A stretch of 64,000 nucleotides of DNA from Pseudomonas atagonensis. GTDB lineage: Bacteria > Pseudomonadota > Gammaproteobacteria > Pseudomonadales > Pseudomonadaceae. Position 1 is the first letter of the stretch, and every line of letters starts with the position of its first letter. Location: assembly GCF_011369485.1 (NCBI RefSeq), contig NZ_VXCA01000003.1:186001-250000 (forward strand). The letters run 5' to 3'. A program made the position numbers and the translations under genes. The notes under the pieces were generated by a model, which saw only the letters and a list, made by a program, of their open reading frames with translations, had not been told where the DNA came from and made no database searches. Shown here in pieces: positions 1-10,861 of the stretch.

Positions 1-761
1 CAGCGGTAAAACAGCGAATACCCCACCTGCCCCACCGCTTCATTCAGCAATTGCCCGCTCTGCCAGATCGACTTGAACTCCGGCAGCCAGCCACCAAATG
101 GCCGGGCGTTATCGGTGCCTAGAAAGCCGACAGGCGCTGGCACCACCTCAAATCCGGCCTGCTCGAAACACCAGACTGCGCGCGGCATGTGCCAGGCCTG
201 CGTCACCACGACGACGCGTTTGATCCCTTGTGGCAGCAGCATATCGGCGCTGAACTTCGCGTTTTCCCACGTGGTACGGCTTTCGCCTTCCTGCCAGCGT
301 ACGGTCACGCCGAAGTCATCCAGTAAAGAATCTGCCATCAACTTCGCCTCGGTCGGCGGCGTGCCGTAATGCAATCCGCCGCTGGTCAGGATCGGCAAGC
401 CGGACGCCTTGGCCAATCGCGCGGCATAGCGCTGACGCTCAAGCCCGACGCCGGTCGGCTGATCCTCGCCCCAGGCCAGATCGCCCCGTTCACGTCCGGA
501 ACCGAGCACCACAATCGCATCCGCGCGTTGGGCCAGCGTCGCCCACTCTTCACGGGCCAGCGGCGGCTCACGCTCCAGCGCCTTGGCCCCCCATTGCACC
601 ACGACCGGCAGGCTCATCAGCCAGAAGCCGCCCAATCCGATGGCAAAGCACAATCCGGCCAGTCGCGGCCGCGAGCGGCGCAGCCACCAGGCAACCAGCA
701 ACAGCAGCAAGAGAATGCCGGGCGGCAGCAGAAGTTGTTTGATGAAATAACGAAAAGGCAT
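1..761 (-). CDS. YdcF/ElyC family (DUF218) envelope protein, 3' end cut by window edge
   Basis: The frame is open from the ATG at 761 to the left edge, about 253 residues, so the C-terminus is missing. The N-terminus MPFRYFIKQLLLPPGILLLL is followed by a second hydrophobic stretch, giving two membrane segments. The DUF218 domain then starts with ADAIVVLGSGRE, followed by LTSGG and by a segment reading RVVVVTQAWHMPRA. Family members (SanA, ElyC, YdcF) act in envelope or peptidoglycan-precursor homeostasis, but their reaction is not settled. A GGAG sequence lies a few bases before the start. The family call is firm; the exact role is unknown. Confidence 0.85.
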   Translation of the reverse strand, partial: MPFRYFIKQLLLPPGILLLLLLVAWWLRRSRPRLAGLCFAIGLGGFWLMSLPVVVQWGAKALEREPPLAREEWATLAQRADAIVVLGSGRERGDLAWGEDQPTGVGLERQRYAARLAKASGLPILTSGGLHYGTPPTEAKLMADSLLDDFGVTVRWQEGESRTTWENAKFSADMLLPQGIKRVVVVTQAWHMPRAVWCFEQAGFEVVPAPVGFLGTDNARPFGGWLPEFKSIWQSGQLLNEAVGQVGYSLFYR

Positions 762-866
762 CGAGCATCTCCAAAGATGCCCGAAGCCTAAGTGGGTTAA
801 TACAGCGCGACAACCGGTAGGGTGGGATCCTGTTGAAAAAGATCCGTTTTTTGACCTGCCATGCGT

Positions 867-1190
867 TTACTTGGCCTGCAAAGCACGCACCTTGACGGTG
901 TCTCTGCCGGGCGCCTTGTCCTTGAGCCAGATGACCTTGGCCGAATGTGCTGCATCGAGCTGCTTCACTGCTTGCGACAAGCATCCGTGCGTTTCACGTT
1001 CACTGCGATCCAGATAGGCCTTGACCAGTTTGAACTCGGCGGGGCTCAAGCCACGCAATTCCAGTTCCAGGGGGCGCTCATCGCGCAGCCGGTCAGCAGT
1101 TTTTACAGCGTCCAGGGCCATACCCAGACGATCGATCAACCTCTCGTACAACTCGGGTTTAGTCACGTTTTTTTGCCGTTGCTCCACCAT
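867..1190 (-). CDS. DUF1654 domain protein
   Basis: A small soluble protein of 107 residues, MVEQRQKNVTKPELYERLIDR at the N-terminus, charged and probably helical, with no signal peptide or membrane segment. The sequence resembles the Pseudomonas-restricted DUF1654 family, whose function is unknown. A purine-rich GAGGTGAGGG sits directly upstream of the start. It is divergent from leuS, from which it is separated by about 250 bp. Confidence 0.75.
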   Translation of the reverse strand: MVEQRQKNVTKPELYERLIDRLGMALDAVKTADRLRDERPLELELRGLSPAEFKLVKAYLDRSERETHGCLSQAVKQLDAAHSAKVIWLKDKAPGRDTVKVRALQAK

Positions 1191-4051
<2,861 letters not shown>

Positions 4052-4138
4052 TTGGATCGGGCGTCAGGTTCGCCTGACGCCAAGTAAAACCTTTCGGGCC
4101 GCATGAACGGCCCACATGGTTTCAAGGGGAGCAACACA

Positions 4139-4744
4139 ATGATCAAACGCAATCTGCTGGTGATGGGCCTCGCTGTGCTGCTGAGCGCCTGCGGTTTCCA
4201 GCTGCGCGGTACCGGCACCAATGAACTGTCGATCAAGGAGCTGGATCTGAGCGCGCGTAACGCCTATGGCGAGACCGTCACTCAACTGCGTCAGGTACTG
4301 GAATCCAGCGGCGTCAAGGTATACAGCGGCGCGCCGTACAAGCTGTACCTGGCGGACGAACAGGAAGGCCAGCGCATCCTCAGCTACGCCGGTGCCGGAC
4401 GTACGGGCGAGTATCAGGTCAACACTGTCCTGAGCTACGAGATCCGTGGCGACAAGAACCTTTCCCTGCTGAGCGACAAGCTTGAAGTGCAGAAAGTGTT
4501 TATCCACGACGGCAACAACCTCGTCGGCTCCGACCAGGAAGCCAACGACGCCCGTCGCGAAACCCGCCGCGAACTGGTTCAACGCATGATGCTGCGTCTG
4601 CAGCAACTGACCCCGAGCCAACTGCAGCAACTGCAGCAAGCCGCCAACGACCGCGCCAAGGCTGAAGCCGATGCGCTCGAAGCGGCGCAAAAGGCTGAAG
4701 CGGAAACTCCGCGTCAGTCGCCGCTCGAACTGCCGAAGCAGTAA
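4139..4744 (+). CDS. lptE: LPS-assembly lipoprotein LptE
   Basis: Outer-membrane lipoprotein of 201 residues that plugs the LptD barrel and helps deliver LPS to the cell surface. MIKRNLLVMGLAVLLSACGF is a lipoprotein signal with lipobox LSAC, followed by the family-typical QLRGTG. The C-terminal 40 residues are a glutamine- and alanine-rich helix. Start at 4139 is favoured over the in-frame ATG at 4103 because it begins the signal peptide and has GGGGAG about 8 bases upstream. It lies between leuS and holA, as in other pseudomonads. Confidence 0.95.
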   Translation: MIKRNLLVMGLAVLLSACGFQLRGTGTNELSIKELDLSARNAYGETVTQLRQVLESSGVKVYSGAPYKLYLADEQEGQRILSYAGAGRTGEYQVNTVLSYEIRGDKNLSLLSDKLEVQKVFIHDGNNLVGSDQEANDARRETRRELVQRMMLRLQQLTPSQLQQLQQAANDRAKAEADALEAAQKAEAETPRQSPLELPKQ

Positions 4745-4750
4745 GACGTA

Positions 4751-4777
4751 CGGGGCGCTCAGGCGCCCCGTTCGCCC
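4751..4777 (+). terminator. GC-rich hairpin between lptE and holA
   Basis: An 8-bp perfect stem, CGGGGCGC (4751-4758) with GCGCCCCG (4763-4770), 4-base loop, followed by the pyrimidine run TTCGCCCTTTCTT. It looks like an imperfect intrinsic terminator or attenuator between lptE and holA. The U tract is interrupted, so read-through into holA is likely. Confidence 0.5.
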
Positions 4778-4783
4778 TTTCTT

Positions 4784-5821
4784 ATGAAGCTCGCTCCCGC
4801 CCAACTCGGCAAACACCTGCAAGGCGCCCTCGCGCCGGTCTACATCATCAGCGGCGATGACCCGCTGCTGTGCCAGGAAGCCGCCGACGCTATCCGCAGT
4901 GCTGCCCGCCAGCAAGGTTTCGACGAACGTCAGGTCTTCGCCGCCGACGCCAATTTCGATTGGGGGACGCTGCTGCAGGCCGGCGCAAGCATGTCGCTGT
5001 TCGCCGAAAAACGCCTGCTGGAACTGCGCCTGCCTTCGGGCAAGCCCGGTGACAAGGGTGCGGCTGCATTCATCGAATACTGCTCGCGCCCCGCTGAAGA
5101 CACTGTGTTGCTGATCAGCCTGCCCAAGCTCGATGGCAGTGCGCAGAAGACCAAGTGGGGCAAGGCGCTGGTCGAAGGTCAGCAGACCCAGTTCATCCAG
5201 ATCTGGCCGGTTGATGCCAATCAACTGCCGAGCTGGATTCGTCAGCGCTTGTCGCAGGCCGGCTTGTCGGCCAGTCAGGACGCCGTCGAACTGATTGCCG
5301 CGCGTGTCGAGGGCAACCTGCTCGCCGCCGCGCAGGAAATCGAAAAGCTTAAGTTGATGGCCGAAGGTGGCCAGATCACTGTCGAAACGGTGCAGGCCGC
5401 TGTTGCGGACAGTGCACGCTTTGATGTGTTTGGTCTGACCGACGCGGTGCTCAACGGCGAACCGGCCCACGCCTTGCGCATGCTCGAAGGGCTGCGCGGT
5501 GAAGGTGTCGAGCCGCCGGTGATTCTCTGGGCACTGGCGCGGGAGTTGCGCCTGCTGGCCAATATCTCGTTGCAGTACAGCCAGGGCACGCCGCTGGACA
5601 AGTGCTTCAGCCAGGCCAAACCGCCGGTCTGGGACAAACGCAAACCGCTGATGAGCAAAGCACTGCAACGCTACACCGCGCAGCGCTGGGCGCAGTTGTT
5701 GCTGGAAGCCCAGCGCATCGATGCGCAGATCAAAGGCCAGGCGGCCGGATCACCATGGATGAGCCTGAGCCGGTTGGCGTTGTTGATGGCCGGCCAACGC
5801 CTGTCCTTGCCTGCCGAATAA
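4784..5821 (+). CDS. holA: DNA polymerase III delta subunit
   Basis: Clamp-loader subunit of 345 residues that opens the beta sliding clamp. The N-terminus reads MKLAPAQLGKHLQGALAPVY, then ISGDDPLLCQEAADAIR, the normal start of HolA. Further family landmarks are LFAEKRLLELRLPSGKPG and FGLTDAVLNGEPAHALRMLE. No Shine-Dalgarno sequence is visible: the ATG is preceded by TTCGCCCTTTCTT and, further up, a strong hairpin. Expression may therefore depend on coupling with lptE. Confidence 0.95.
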   Translation: MKLAPAQLGKHLQGALAPVYIISGDDPLLCQEAADAIRSAARQQGFDERQVFAADANFDWGTLLQAGASMSLFAEKRLLELRLPSGKPGDKGAAAFIEYCSRPAEDTVLLISLPKLDGSAQKTKWGKALVEGQQTQFIQIWPVDANQLPSWIRQRLSQAGLSASQDAVELIAARVEGNLLAAAQEIEKLKLMAEGGQITVETVQAAVADSARFDVFGLTDAVLNGEPAHALRMLEGLRGEGVEPPVILWALARELRLLANISLQYSQGTPLDKCFSQAKPPVWDKRKPLMSKALQRYTAQRWAQLLLEAQRIDAQIKGQAAGSPWMSLSRLALLMAGQRLSLPAE

Positions 5822-5847
5822 CAAGACGTTCAACCGCGTAACGGCCA

Positions 5848-5930
5848 TTCGCGAGCAAACCCGCTCCCACATTCGACCGCATTCCCCTGCCTGGAACTCG
5901 ATCAAGTGTGGGAGCGGGATTGCTCGCGAA
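5848..5930. repeat. Paired REP sequence (REPIN) between holA and arfA
   Basis: Two inverted copies of a Pseudomonas REP: TTCGCGAGCAAACCCGCTCC at the left end and the complementary GGAGCGGGATTGCTCGCGAA at the right, about 35 bp apart. The outer arms match apart from single changes (AAACCC against GGGATT). Such pairs are mobilised by RAYT transposases; no RAYT gene is in this window. Confidence 0.85.
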
Positions 5931-6025
5931 AGCGTCAGAACATTCCTACGAGACAGACACTGGACAGACGCCTGTCATCGGCAGATCATTTGCCGCGCAA
6001 AACCCACTCACTCGAGAGAACCCTC

Positions 6026-6190
6026 ATGAGCAAAAAGCCATCGAAACATGGCCCGAACAAGGCCAAATCCATCGTCGCCCAGCCCCTGTTCCGCAGTCGT
6101 CAGGAACGACCAACCAAGGGTAAAGGCAGCTACCGCCGCGAAGCCTTCCAGTCTGACAGCTGGGAGGCTTCTTACTTTCTGGCTGCCTGA
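6026..6190 (+). CDS. arfA: Alternative ribosome-rescue factor A
   Basis: Small basic protein of 54 residues beginning MSKKPSKHGPNKAKSIVAQP and containing LFRSRQERPTKGKGSYRR. This is the ArfA pattern: a basic tail and a conserved KGKGSY segment. ArfA recruits RF2 to ribosomes stalled at the 3' end of nonstop mRNA when tmRNA is absent. The last 17 codons contain a strong RNA hairpin (6140-6171, separate entry), as in other proteobacterial arfA genes. There, RNase III cleavage or termination makes arfA mRNA itself nonstop, so tmRNA represses it. The encoded C-terminus WEASYFLAA is hydrophobic, as expected for the unstable full-length form. Start chosen by similarity; the frame is open to 5906. 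Confidence 0.9.
   Translation: MSKKPSKHGPNKAKSIVAQPLFRSRQERPTKGKGSYRREAFQSDSWEASYFLAA
6140..6171 (+). promoter_or_regulatory. RNase III / nonstop hairpin inside arfA
   Basis: Inverted repeat inside the coding sequence: GAAGCCTTCCAG (6140-6151) pairs with CTGGGAGGCTTC (6160-6171). All 12 positions pair, one as a G-U wobble, around an 8-base loop. It is followed by TTACTTTCT. The stem ends 19 bases before the stop codon, so either cleavage in the stem or termination after it would give an mRNA without a stop codon. Confidence 0.8.
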
Positions 6191-6251
6191 AGCGCAGTAC
6201 CCCCCGGTCATGTTAAGGTCTGCACCTGATTCGTTTCCCCTGGAACTGTGC

Positions 6252-7574
6252 ATGCCCCTAAGTCTTTCCCGTCGCTGGCCTGTTCGCCAGATGATCGCTG
6301 CCTCCAGCTTCATTCTGCTTGTCGCCTGCGCGGAAAAACCGACCGCCGCCGACGCGCAACCCCTGCAAGCCGCCCCTGTCGCCACGGCCCCAGCGATCAT
6401 TCCGCCGGTAGTGCCGTCCGCCGACCCGCTCGATCTCCAGCCGACCCAGACCTTTGCTGAATGGCAGGCAGGTTTCCGCAAGGATGCCCTCGCCGCCGGG
6501 ATCCGCGCCGACCTGTTCGATCGCGCGTTTGCCAATGTCAGCTTCGACGCGAGCGTGATCCGCGCCGACCGCAGCCAGCCAGAGTTCTCCCGCCCGGTGT
6601 GGGAATACCTCGACGGCGCGCTTTCGCCATTGCGCGTGCGTAAAGGCCAGGCACTGATCAATCAATACGCCGACATTTTGCAAAGCATCGAGCAGCGTTA
6701 CGGTGTTGATCGTCAGGCACTGGTGTCGGTGTGGGGCATGGAGAGTAACTTCGGCCAGTTCCAGGGCAACAAGTCGGTGATCAACTCGCTGGCCACCCTG
6801 GCCTACGAAGGCCGCCGCCCGGGCTTTGCCCACGCACAATTGATCGCCGCCCTGCAGATCCTGCAACAGGGAGATATCACGCCAGAGAAGATGCTTGGTT
6901 CCTGGGCCGGTGCGATGGGCCAGACCCAATTCATTCCGACCACTTACAACACTCACGCCGTAGACTTCGATGGCGACGGTCGCCGCGACATCTGGGGCAG
7001 CCCGGCCGATGCGCTGGCCTCGACCGCGCATTACCTGCAGAGCTCCGGCTGGCAGCGCGGGCAGCCGTGGGGGTTCGAAGTGCAACTGCCGAGCAGCTTC
7101 AACTACACGCTGGCTGACGGTGCGATTCGTAAAAGCGTCGCCGAATGGCGGCAACTGGGTGTGATTCTGCCGAATGGTGGTCAAGTGCCCGCAGGTTCCG
7201 AGCAACTGTCCGCCGCCCTGTTGCTGCCGGCCGGTTACCGTGGCCCGGCATTTCTGATCCTCGACAACTTCCGCGCAATCCTTAAATACAACAACTCTTC
7301 GTCGTATGCATTGGCGGTGAGCCTCCTGTCTGAGCGATTCAGTGGCGGCGGCCTGATCAACGGCACCTGGCCGAAAGATGATCTGCCGCTGAGCCGTACC
7401 GAGCGCATCGAGTTGCAGACCCTGCTGAGTGCGCGCAACTACGATGCGGGCACGGCTGACGGGATTATCGGCGCCAATACGCGCAAGGCGATCCGCAGTG
7501 CACAGCAGTCGTTTGGCTGGCCGGCAGACGGGTATCCGACGCATAGGCTGCTGGAAAGCCTGCGTAGCCAATAG
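6252..7574 (+). CDS. Lytic murein transglycosylase, MltB-like, with peptidoglycan-binding tail
   Basis: About 440 residues. The N-terminus MPLSLSRRWPVRQMIAASSF continues to LLVAC, a lipoprotein lipobox, so the enzyme should be anchored in the envelope. The catalytic domain shows VSVWGMESNFGQFQGN, with the expected acid Glu, and GAMGQTQFIPTTY, followed by AVDFDGDGRRDIW. The C-terminal 60 residues, with YDAGTADGIIGANTRKAIR, form a PG_binding_1 domain. It cleaves glycan strands to 1,6-anhydro-muropeptides. The frame is open upstream through arfA on this strand, but the lipoprotein signal fixes the start near 6252. A second MltB family member lies at 13214-14224. Confidence 0.9.
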   Translation: MPLSLSRRWPVRQMIAASSFILLVACAEKPTAADAQPLQAAPVATAPAIIPPVVPSADPLDLQPTQTFAEWQAGFRKDALAAGIRADLFDRAFANVSFDASVIRADRSQPEFSRPVWEYLDGALSPLRVRKGQALINQYADILQSIEQRYGVDRQALVSVWGMESNFGQFQGNKSVINSLATLAYEGRRPGFAHAQLIAALQILQQGDITPEKMLGSWAGAMGQTQFIPTTYNTHAVDFDGDGRRDIWGSPADALASTAHYLQSSGWQRGQPWGFEVQLPSSFNYTLADGAIRKSVAEWRQLGVILPNGGQVPAGSEQLSAALLLPAGYRGPAFLILDNFRAILKYNNSSSYALAVSLLSERFSGGGLINGTWPKDDLPLSRTERIELQTLLSARNYDAGTADGIIGANTRKAIRSAQQSFGWPADGYPTHRLLESLRSQ

Positions 7575-7601
7575 TCAGTTTGTCGTATCGCCAATGCCGC
7601 T

Positions 7602-7683
7602 TTCGGGAGCAAGCCACCTCCCACTGTTGATCGCGTTCCCATGATGGAACTCGGTCAAGTGTGGGAGGGGGCTTGCTCCCGAA
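7602..7683. repeat. Paired REP sequence (REPIN) after the transglycosylase gene
   Basis: Inverted arms beginning TTCGGGAGCAAGCCACCTCC and ending GAGGGGGCTTGCTCCCGAA, with about 38 bp between. It is the GGGAG-core variant, as opposed to the GCGAG-core REPs elsewhere in the window. The inner ATGATGGAACTCGGTCAAGT resembles the spacer of the 5848-5930 copy (CTGGAACTCGATCAAGT). The two genes on either side converge here. Confidence 0.85.
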
Positions 7684-7707
7684 GACTGAATCACTGGCAA
7701 CAAAGCT

Positions 7708-8655
7708 CTACGGCCTGATCACATCCTGCTCCAGCATCAATTCCTTCTTCCCCGCATCCAGTCGAACCAGCGCGCCCATCGGCAACGTCAGGTTCGGATC
7801 ACAGTGGCCGCTGCGCCACCCCGACAACACCGGAATCCGCAATGGCTCGAACGTCTGCTTGAGCAAGCGGTTCAAGGCCTCGACATCCACACCCGCCACA
7901 TCACCCACCAGTACGCCGCGCAGCTTTGCGAGTTTGCCGGCCAGACGCATCTGCGTGAGTAAACGGTCGATGCGATAGAGCGGCTCGTTGATGTCCTCGA
8001 TCAGCAGAATCACCCCTTCGACATCAATTTCGTAGGGCGTGCCCAGCGTCGCCGCGATCATCGCCAGATTGCCGCCAAGCAAGCGCCCGTGGGCGATGCC
8101 CGGTTCGACGGTGGTCAACGGATAGGCCACCGGATGACTCAGCACGCTCCCGGCCCTCAACTGCCCGCGCAACATGGCGAAGAACGAGGTGACGGTCGGA
8201 GGCTCCTTGTCGCCCAATAAGTCAGCGTTGAGCAACGGCCCGTGAAAGGTTACAAACCCGGCGTAACGACTGATTGCCAGGTGCAGCGCGGTGATGTCGC
8301 TGTAACCCACGAAGGGCTTGGCATTGCGATTGAGCAGGTCGTAATCGATCAGGTCCAGCAGTCGTGGCGTGCCGTAACCGCCGCGCAGGCAGATGATGGC
8401 ATCGACCTCAGGATCCGCGAAAGCAGCATGCAGATCGTTCAGGCGTACGTCGTCGCTGCCTGCCAGATAGCCGTCTTTTTCATAAACGCCGGGAAACACC
8501 TTCAGCCCATATCCCCGCGCGCGCATCCACTGCACAGCCTTATCCGTGTCCAGCGCACCGGGGCCGGCGGGCGCGATGACGCCGATCAGGCCTTCGGAGG
8601 GCAACGCCGGCACGGGTGTGTGCGGAAAAAGGGTATGCGACGGTCGAACGGTCAT
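7708..8655 (-). CDS. ldcA: L,D-carboxypeptidase (muramoyltetrapeptide carboxypeptidase, family S66)
   Basis: Cytoplasmic enzyme of 315 residues that removes the terminal D-Ala from recycled tetrapeptides. Family landmarks are IGVIAPAGP near the N-terminus, CLRGGYGTPRLLDLIDYD, FVGYSDITALHLA with the nucleophilic Ser, LLIEDINEPLYRIDR with the Glu, and SGHCDPNLTLPMGA with the His: the Ser-Glu-His triad of S66 peptidases. GGGAG lies upstream of the start. It works in the same recycling pathway as mpl at 29508-30857. Confidence 0.93.
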   Translation of the reverse strand: MTVRPSHTLFPHTPVPALPSEGLIGVIAPAGPGALDTDKAVQWMRARGYGLKVFPGVYEKDGYLAGSDDVRLNDLHAAFADPEVDAIICLRGGYGTPRLLDLIDYDLLNRNAKPFVGYSDITALHLAISRYAGFVTFHGPLLNADLLGDKEPPTVTSFFAMLRGQLRAGSVLSHPVAYPLTTVEPGIAHGRLLGGNLAMIAATLGTPYEIDVEGVILLIEDINEPLYRIDRLLTQMRLAGKLAKLRGVLVGDVAGVDVEALNRLLKQTFEPLRIPVLSGWRSGHCDPNLTLPMGALVRLDAGKKELMLEQDVIRP

Positions 8656-8771
8656 CCATGGATCTCCCTGTGTAAAGTCATGCGCACACAGTAGTCAGGA
8701 TCGAAGACAAACAGAAGAGCCTTTGTTGCCATGCGGGTTGCAGGAAAAGTGGACGCCGGTCGTAAGACGGG

Positions 8772-8810
8772 CAAAAAAATGCCCGCCGGGCGTCAAACCC
8801 CGGCGGGCAT
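8772..8810 (-). terminator. Intrinsic terminator after lipA
   Basis: Perfect 12-bp stem (8779-8790 with 8799-8810, GC-rich, ATGCCCGCCGGG arm). Read on the minus strand it is followed by a run of seven T. It ends the long minus-strand cluster at lipA. Confidence 0.9.
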
Positions 8811-8829
8811 TGTTCATTTCAGCGCAGGA

Positions 8830-9852
8830 TCAGGAACCGAGCAGCTCAGCCTTGACCAGCTTCGCCTGTTCGTCGGCGTGGTACGACGAACGCACCAGCG
8901 GGCCGGACGCAACGTTCTTGAAGCCCATCTTGTAACCTTCCTCGGCGAACCAGGCGAAGGTATCCGGGTGCACGAAACGCTGCACCGGCAAGTGGCTGCG
9001 CGAAGGTTGCAGGTACTGGCCGAGGGTCAGCATGTCGATATCGTGTTCGCGCATGCGCTTCATGACTTCGATGACTTCGTCGTCGGTCTCACCCAGGCCC
9101 AGCATCAGGCCGGATTTGGTCGGAATGTGCGGCATCATCTGCTTGAAACGTTGCAGCAAGGTCAGCGACCACTGGTAGTCCGAACCCGGACGCGCAGCCT
9201 TGTACAGGCGCGGTACGGTTTCCAGGTTGTGGTTGAACACATCCGGCGGCTCGGCGGCGGTGATTTCCAGGGCGATGTCCATGCGGCCACGGTAGTCCGG
9301 AACCAGGGTTTCCAGCTGCACGTTAGGCGACAGTTTGCGGATTTCGCGGATGCAATCGGCAAAGTGCTGAGCACCGCCGTCACGCAGGTCGTCGCGGTCA
9401 ACAGAGGTGATCACCACGTACTTGAGTTTCAGGTCGGCAATGGCGATGGCCAGGCTTTCCGGCTCGTTGACATCCAGTGGCTTCGGACGACCATGTCCCA
9501 CGTCGCAAAACGGGCAGCGACGGGTGCAGATGTCACCCATGATCATGAAGGTCGCGGTGCCGCCGGAGAAGCACTCACCGAGGTTCGGGCAGGACGCTTC
9601 TTCGCAGACGCTGTGCAGCTTGTGCTTGCGCAGCAGGCTCTTGATACGGTCGACTTCCGGCGAAACCGGGATACGCACGCGAATCCAGTCAGGTTTCTTC
9701 GGCAGTTCGGTGGTCGGAATGATCTTTACCGGGATGCGTGCAACCTTCTCGGCGCCGCGCAGCTTGACGCCGGCTTCAACCTTGGGACGCGGGGCCGGGC
9801 GCTCGGTCACGTCGAGCGTCGGGATCATGGTTTGCACTGCATCAGTAGTCAT
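8830..9852 (-). CDS. lipA: Lipoyl synthase
   Basis: Radical-SAM enzyme of 340 residues that inserts two sulfur atoms into protein-bound octanoate. Both cluster motifs are present: the auxiliary one in [12 protein letters not shown] (C-x4-C-x5-C) and the radical-SAM one in [15 protein letters not shown] (C-x3-C-x2-C). The C-terminus contains [13 protein letters not shown], with the RSSY signature of the family. It starts one base after the lipB stop and is presumably co-transcribed. The substrate comes from LipB. Confidence 0.97.
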   Translation of the reverse strand: MTTDAVQTMIPTLDVTERPAPRPKVEAGVKLRGAEKVARIPVKIIPTTELPKKPDWIRVRIPVSPEVDRIKSLLRKHKLHSVCEEASCPNLGECFSGGTATFMIMGDICTRRCPFCDVGHGRPKPLDVNEPESLAIAIADLKLKYVVITSVDRDDLRDGGAQHFADCIREIRKLSPNVQLETLVPDYRGRMDIALEITAAEPPDVFNHNLETVPRLYKAARPGSDYQWSLTLLQRFKQMMPHIPTKSGLMLGLGETDDEVIEVMKRMREHDIDMLTLGQYLQPSRSHLPVQRFVHPDTFAWFAEEGYKMGFKNVASGPLVRSSYHADEQAKLVKAELLGS

Positions 9853-9853
9853 A

Positions 9854-10501
9854 TCAGTCGATTCCGCCCGTCAGGGTCGTCTGCTCAGCATAGTCGAGGT
9901 GTTTGACGAGCTGCGCGCGCAGCCGGGCACTTACCTCGGCAAATTCAATCGATCCTGCGTGATCGCTCAGCTGGGTCATCGCCAGCCCGGCATAGCCGCA
10001 GGGATTAATCCGTCGAAACGGTTCCAGGTTCATATCCACGTTCAAGGCCAGGCCATGAAAGGAACAACCGTGGCGAATCCGCAAACCCAGAGAAGCGATT
10101 TTCGCTCCATCGACGTACACGCCGGGAGCATCTGGCTTGGCCGCTGCGGTCACACCGTAGCTGGCCAGCAGTTCGATCAGGCAACGCTCCATGCGACTGA
10201 CCAGATCGCGCACGCCGAAACCCAGCTTGCGCACATCCAGCAACAGGTAAGCCACCAGTTGGCCGGGGCCATGATAGGTCACCTGCCCGCCGCGATCGAC
10301 CTGCACTACCGGGATATCGCCCGGCAGCAACAAGTGTTCGGCCTTGCCGGCCTGGCCCTGAGTGAACACCGGTGGGTGCTCGACGAGCCAGATTTCGTCG
10401 GCTGCATCGCTGCCGCGTTCGTTGGTAAAGCGCTGCATGGCATGCCAGACCGGCTCGTAAGCCATCTGGCCGAGCTCACGAAAGCCCAGCGTGCCCGGCA
10501 T
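9854..10501 (-). CDS. lipB: Octanoyl-ACP:protein N-octanoyltransferase
   Basis: Transfers octanoate from ACP to lipoyl domains; 215 residues. [18 protein letters not shown] is the conserved substrate-binding segment, [21 protein letters not shown] carries the conserved Lys, and [13 protein letters not shown] carries the catalytic Cys. Start at ATG 10501 overlaps the ybeD stop (TGATG) and is preferred to the adjacent GTG at 10504. Confidence 0.95.
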   Translation of the reverse strand: MPGTLGFRELGQMAYEPVWHAMQRFTNERGSDAADEIWLVEHPPVFTQGQAGKAEHLLLPGDIPVVQVDRGGQVTYHGPGQLVAYLLLDVRKLGFGVRDLVSRMERCLIELLASYGVTAAAKPDAPGVYVDGAKIASLGLRIRHGCSFHGLALNVDMNLEPFRRINPCGYAGLAMTQLSDHAGSIEFAEVSARLRAQLVKHLDYAEQTTLTGGID

Positions 10502-10776
10502 CACAACACCATGTGCACGATACCGGAGGCTCGCAGTTCGCTGTTGATGTTGTACAGCTGATCCTGGTCGGTCGCGACAATGTGCAACTGGATGGTGGTG
10601 TATTTGCCGTTGCTGCTTTGACGCTCGTCGATACGCTCATCATTGATGGTCGCGTGTTTCTTGACGATGTCGATGATCTTGTCTTTGTTACCGACGCCCG
10701 TATCGCTGATCACCTTAATCGGATAATCAGTCTGGGGGAATTCGATCTTTGGCGCCTTTACTTCGGTATCGGTCAT
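10501..10776 (-). CDS. ybeD: DUF493 (YbeD-like) protein
   Basis: A 91-residue protein, [20 protein letters not shown] at the start, followed by [12 protein letters not shown] and ending SGIVHMVL. This is the DUF493 family, an ACT-like alpha/beta fold found next to lipB in many gammaproteobacteria. Its function is unknown, although the linkage suggests a regulatory role near lipoate synthesis or the adjacent dacA. Start at 10776 is chosen by family similarity; the frame is open to 10827. Confidence 0.9.
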   Translation of the reverse strand: MTDTEVKAPKIEFPQTDYPIKVISDTGVGNKDKIIDIVKKHATINDERIDERQSSNGKYTTIQLHIVATDQDQLYNINSELRASGIVHMVL

Positions 10777-10861
10777 GGCGTAACGGCCTCTAGAGCGCAA
10801 GCCGTGGTAACGCGCATGGCCCCGCACCGGATCGGGGCGGGGCCATGCAGGTCAACACAAA

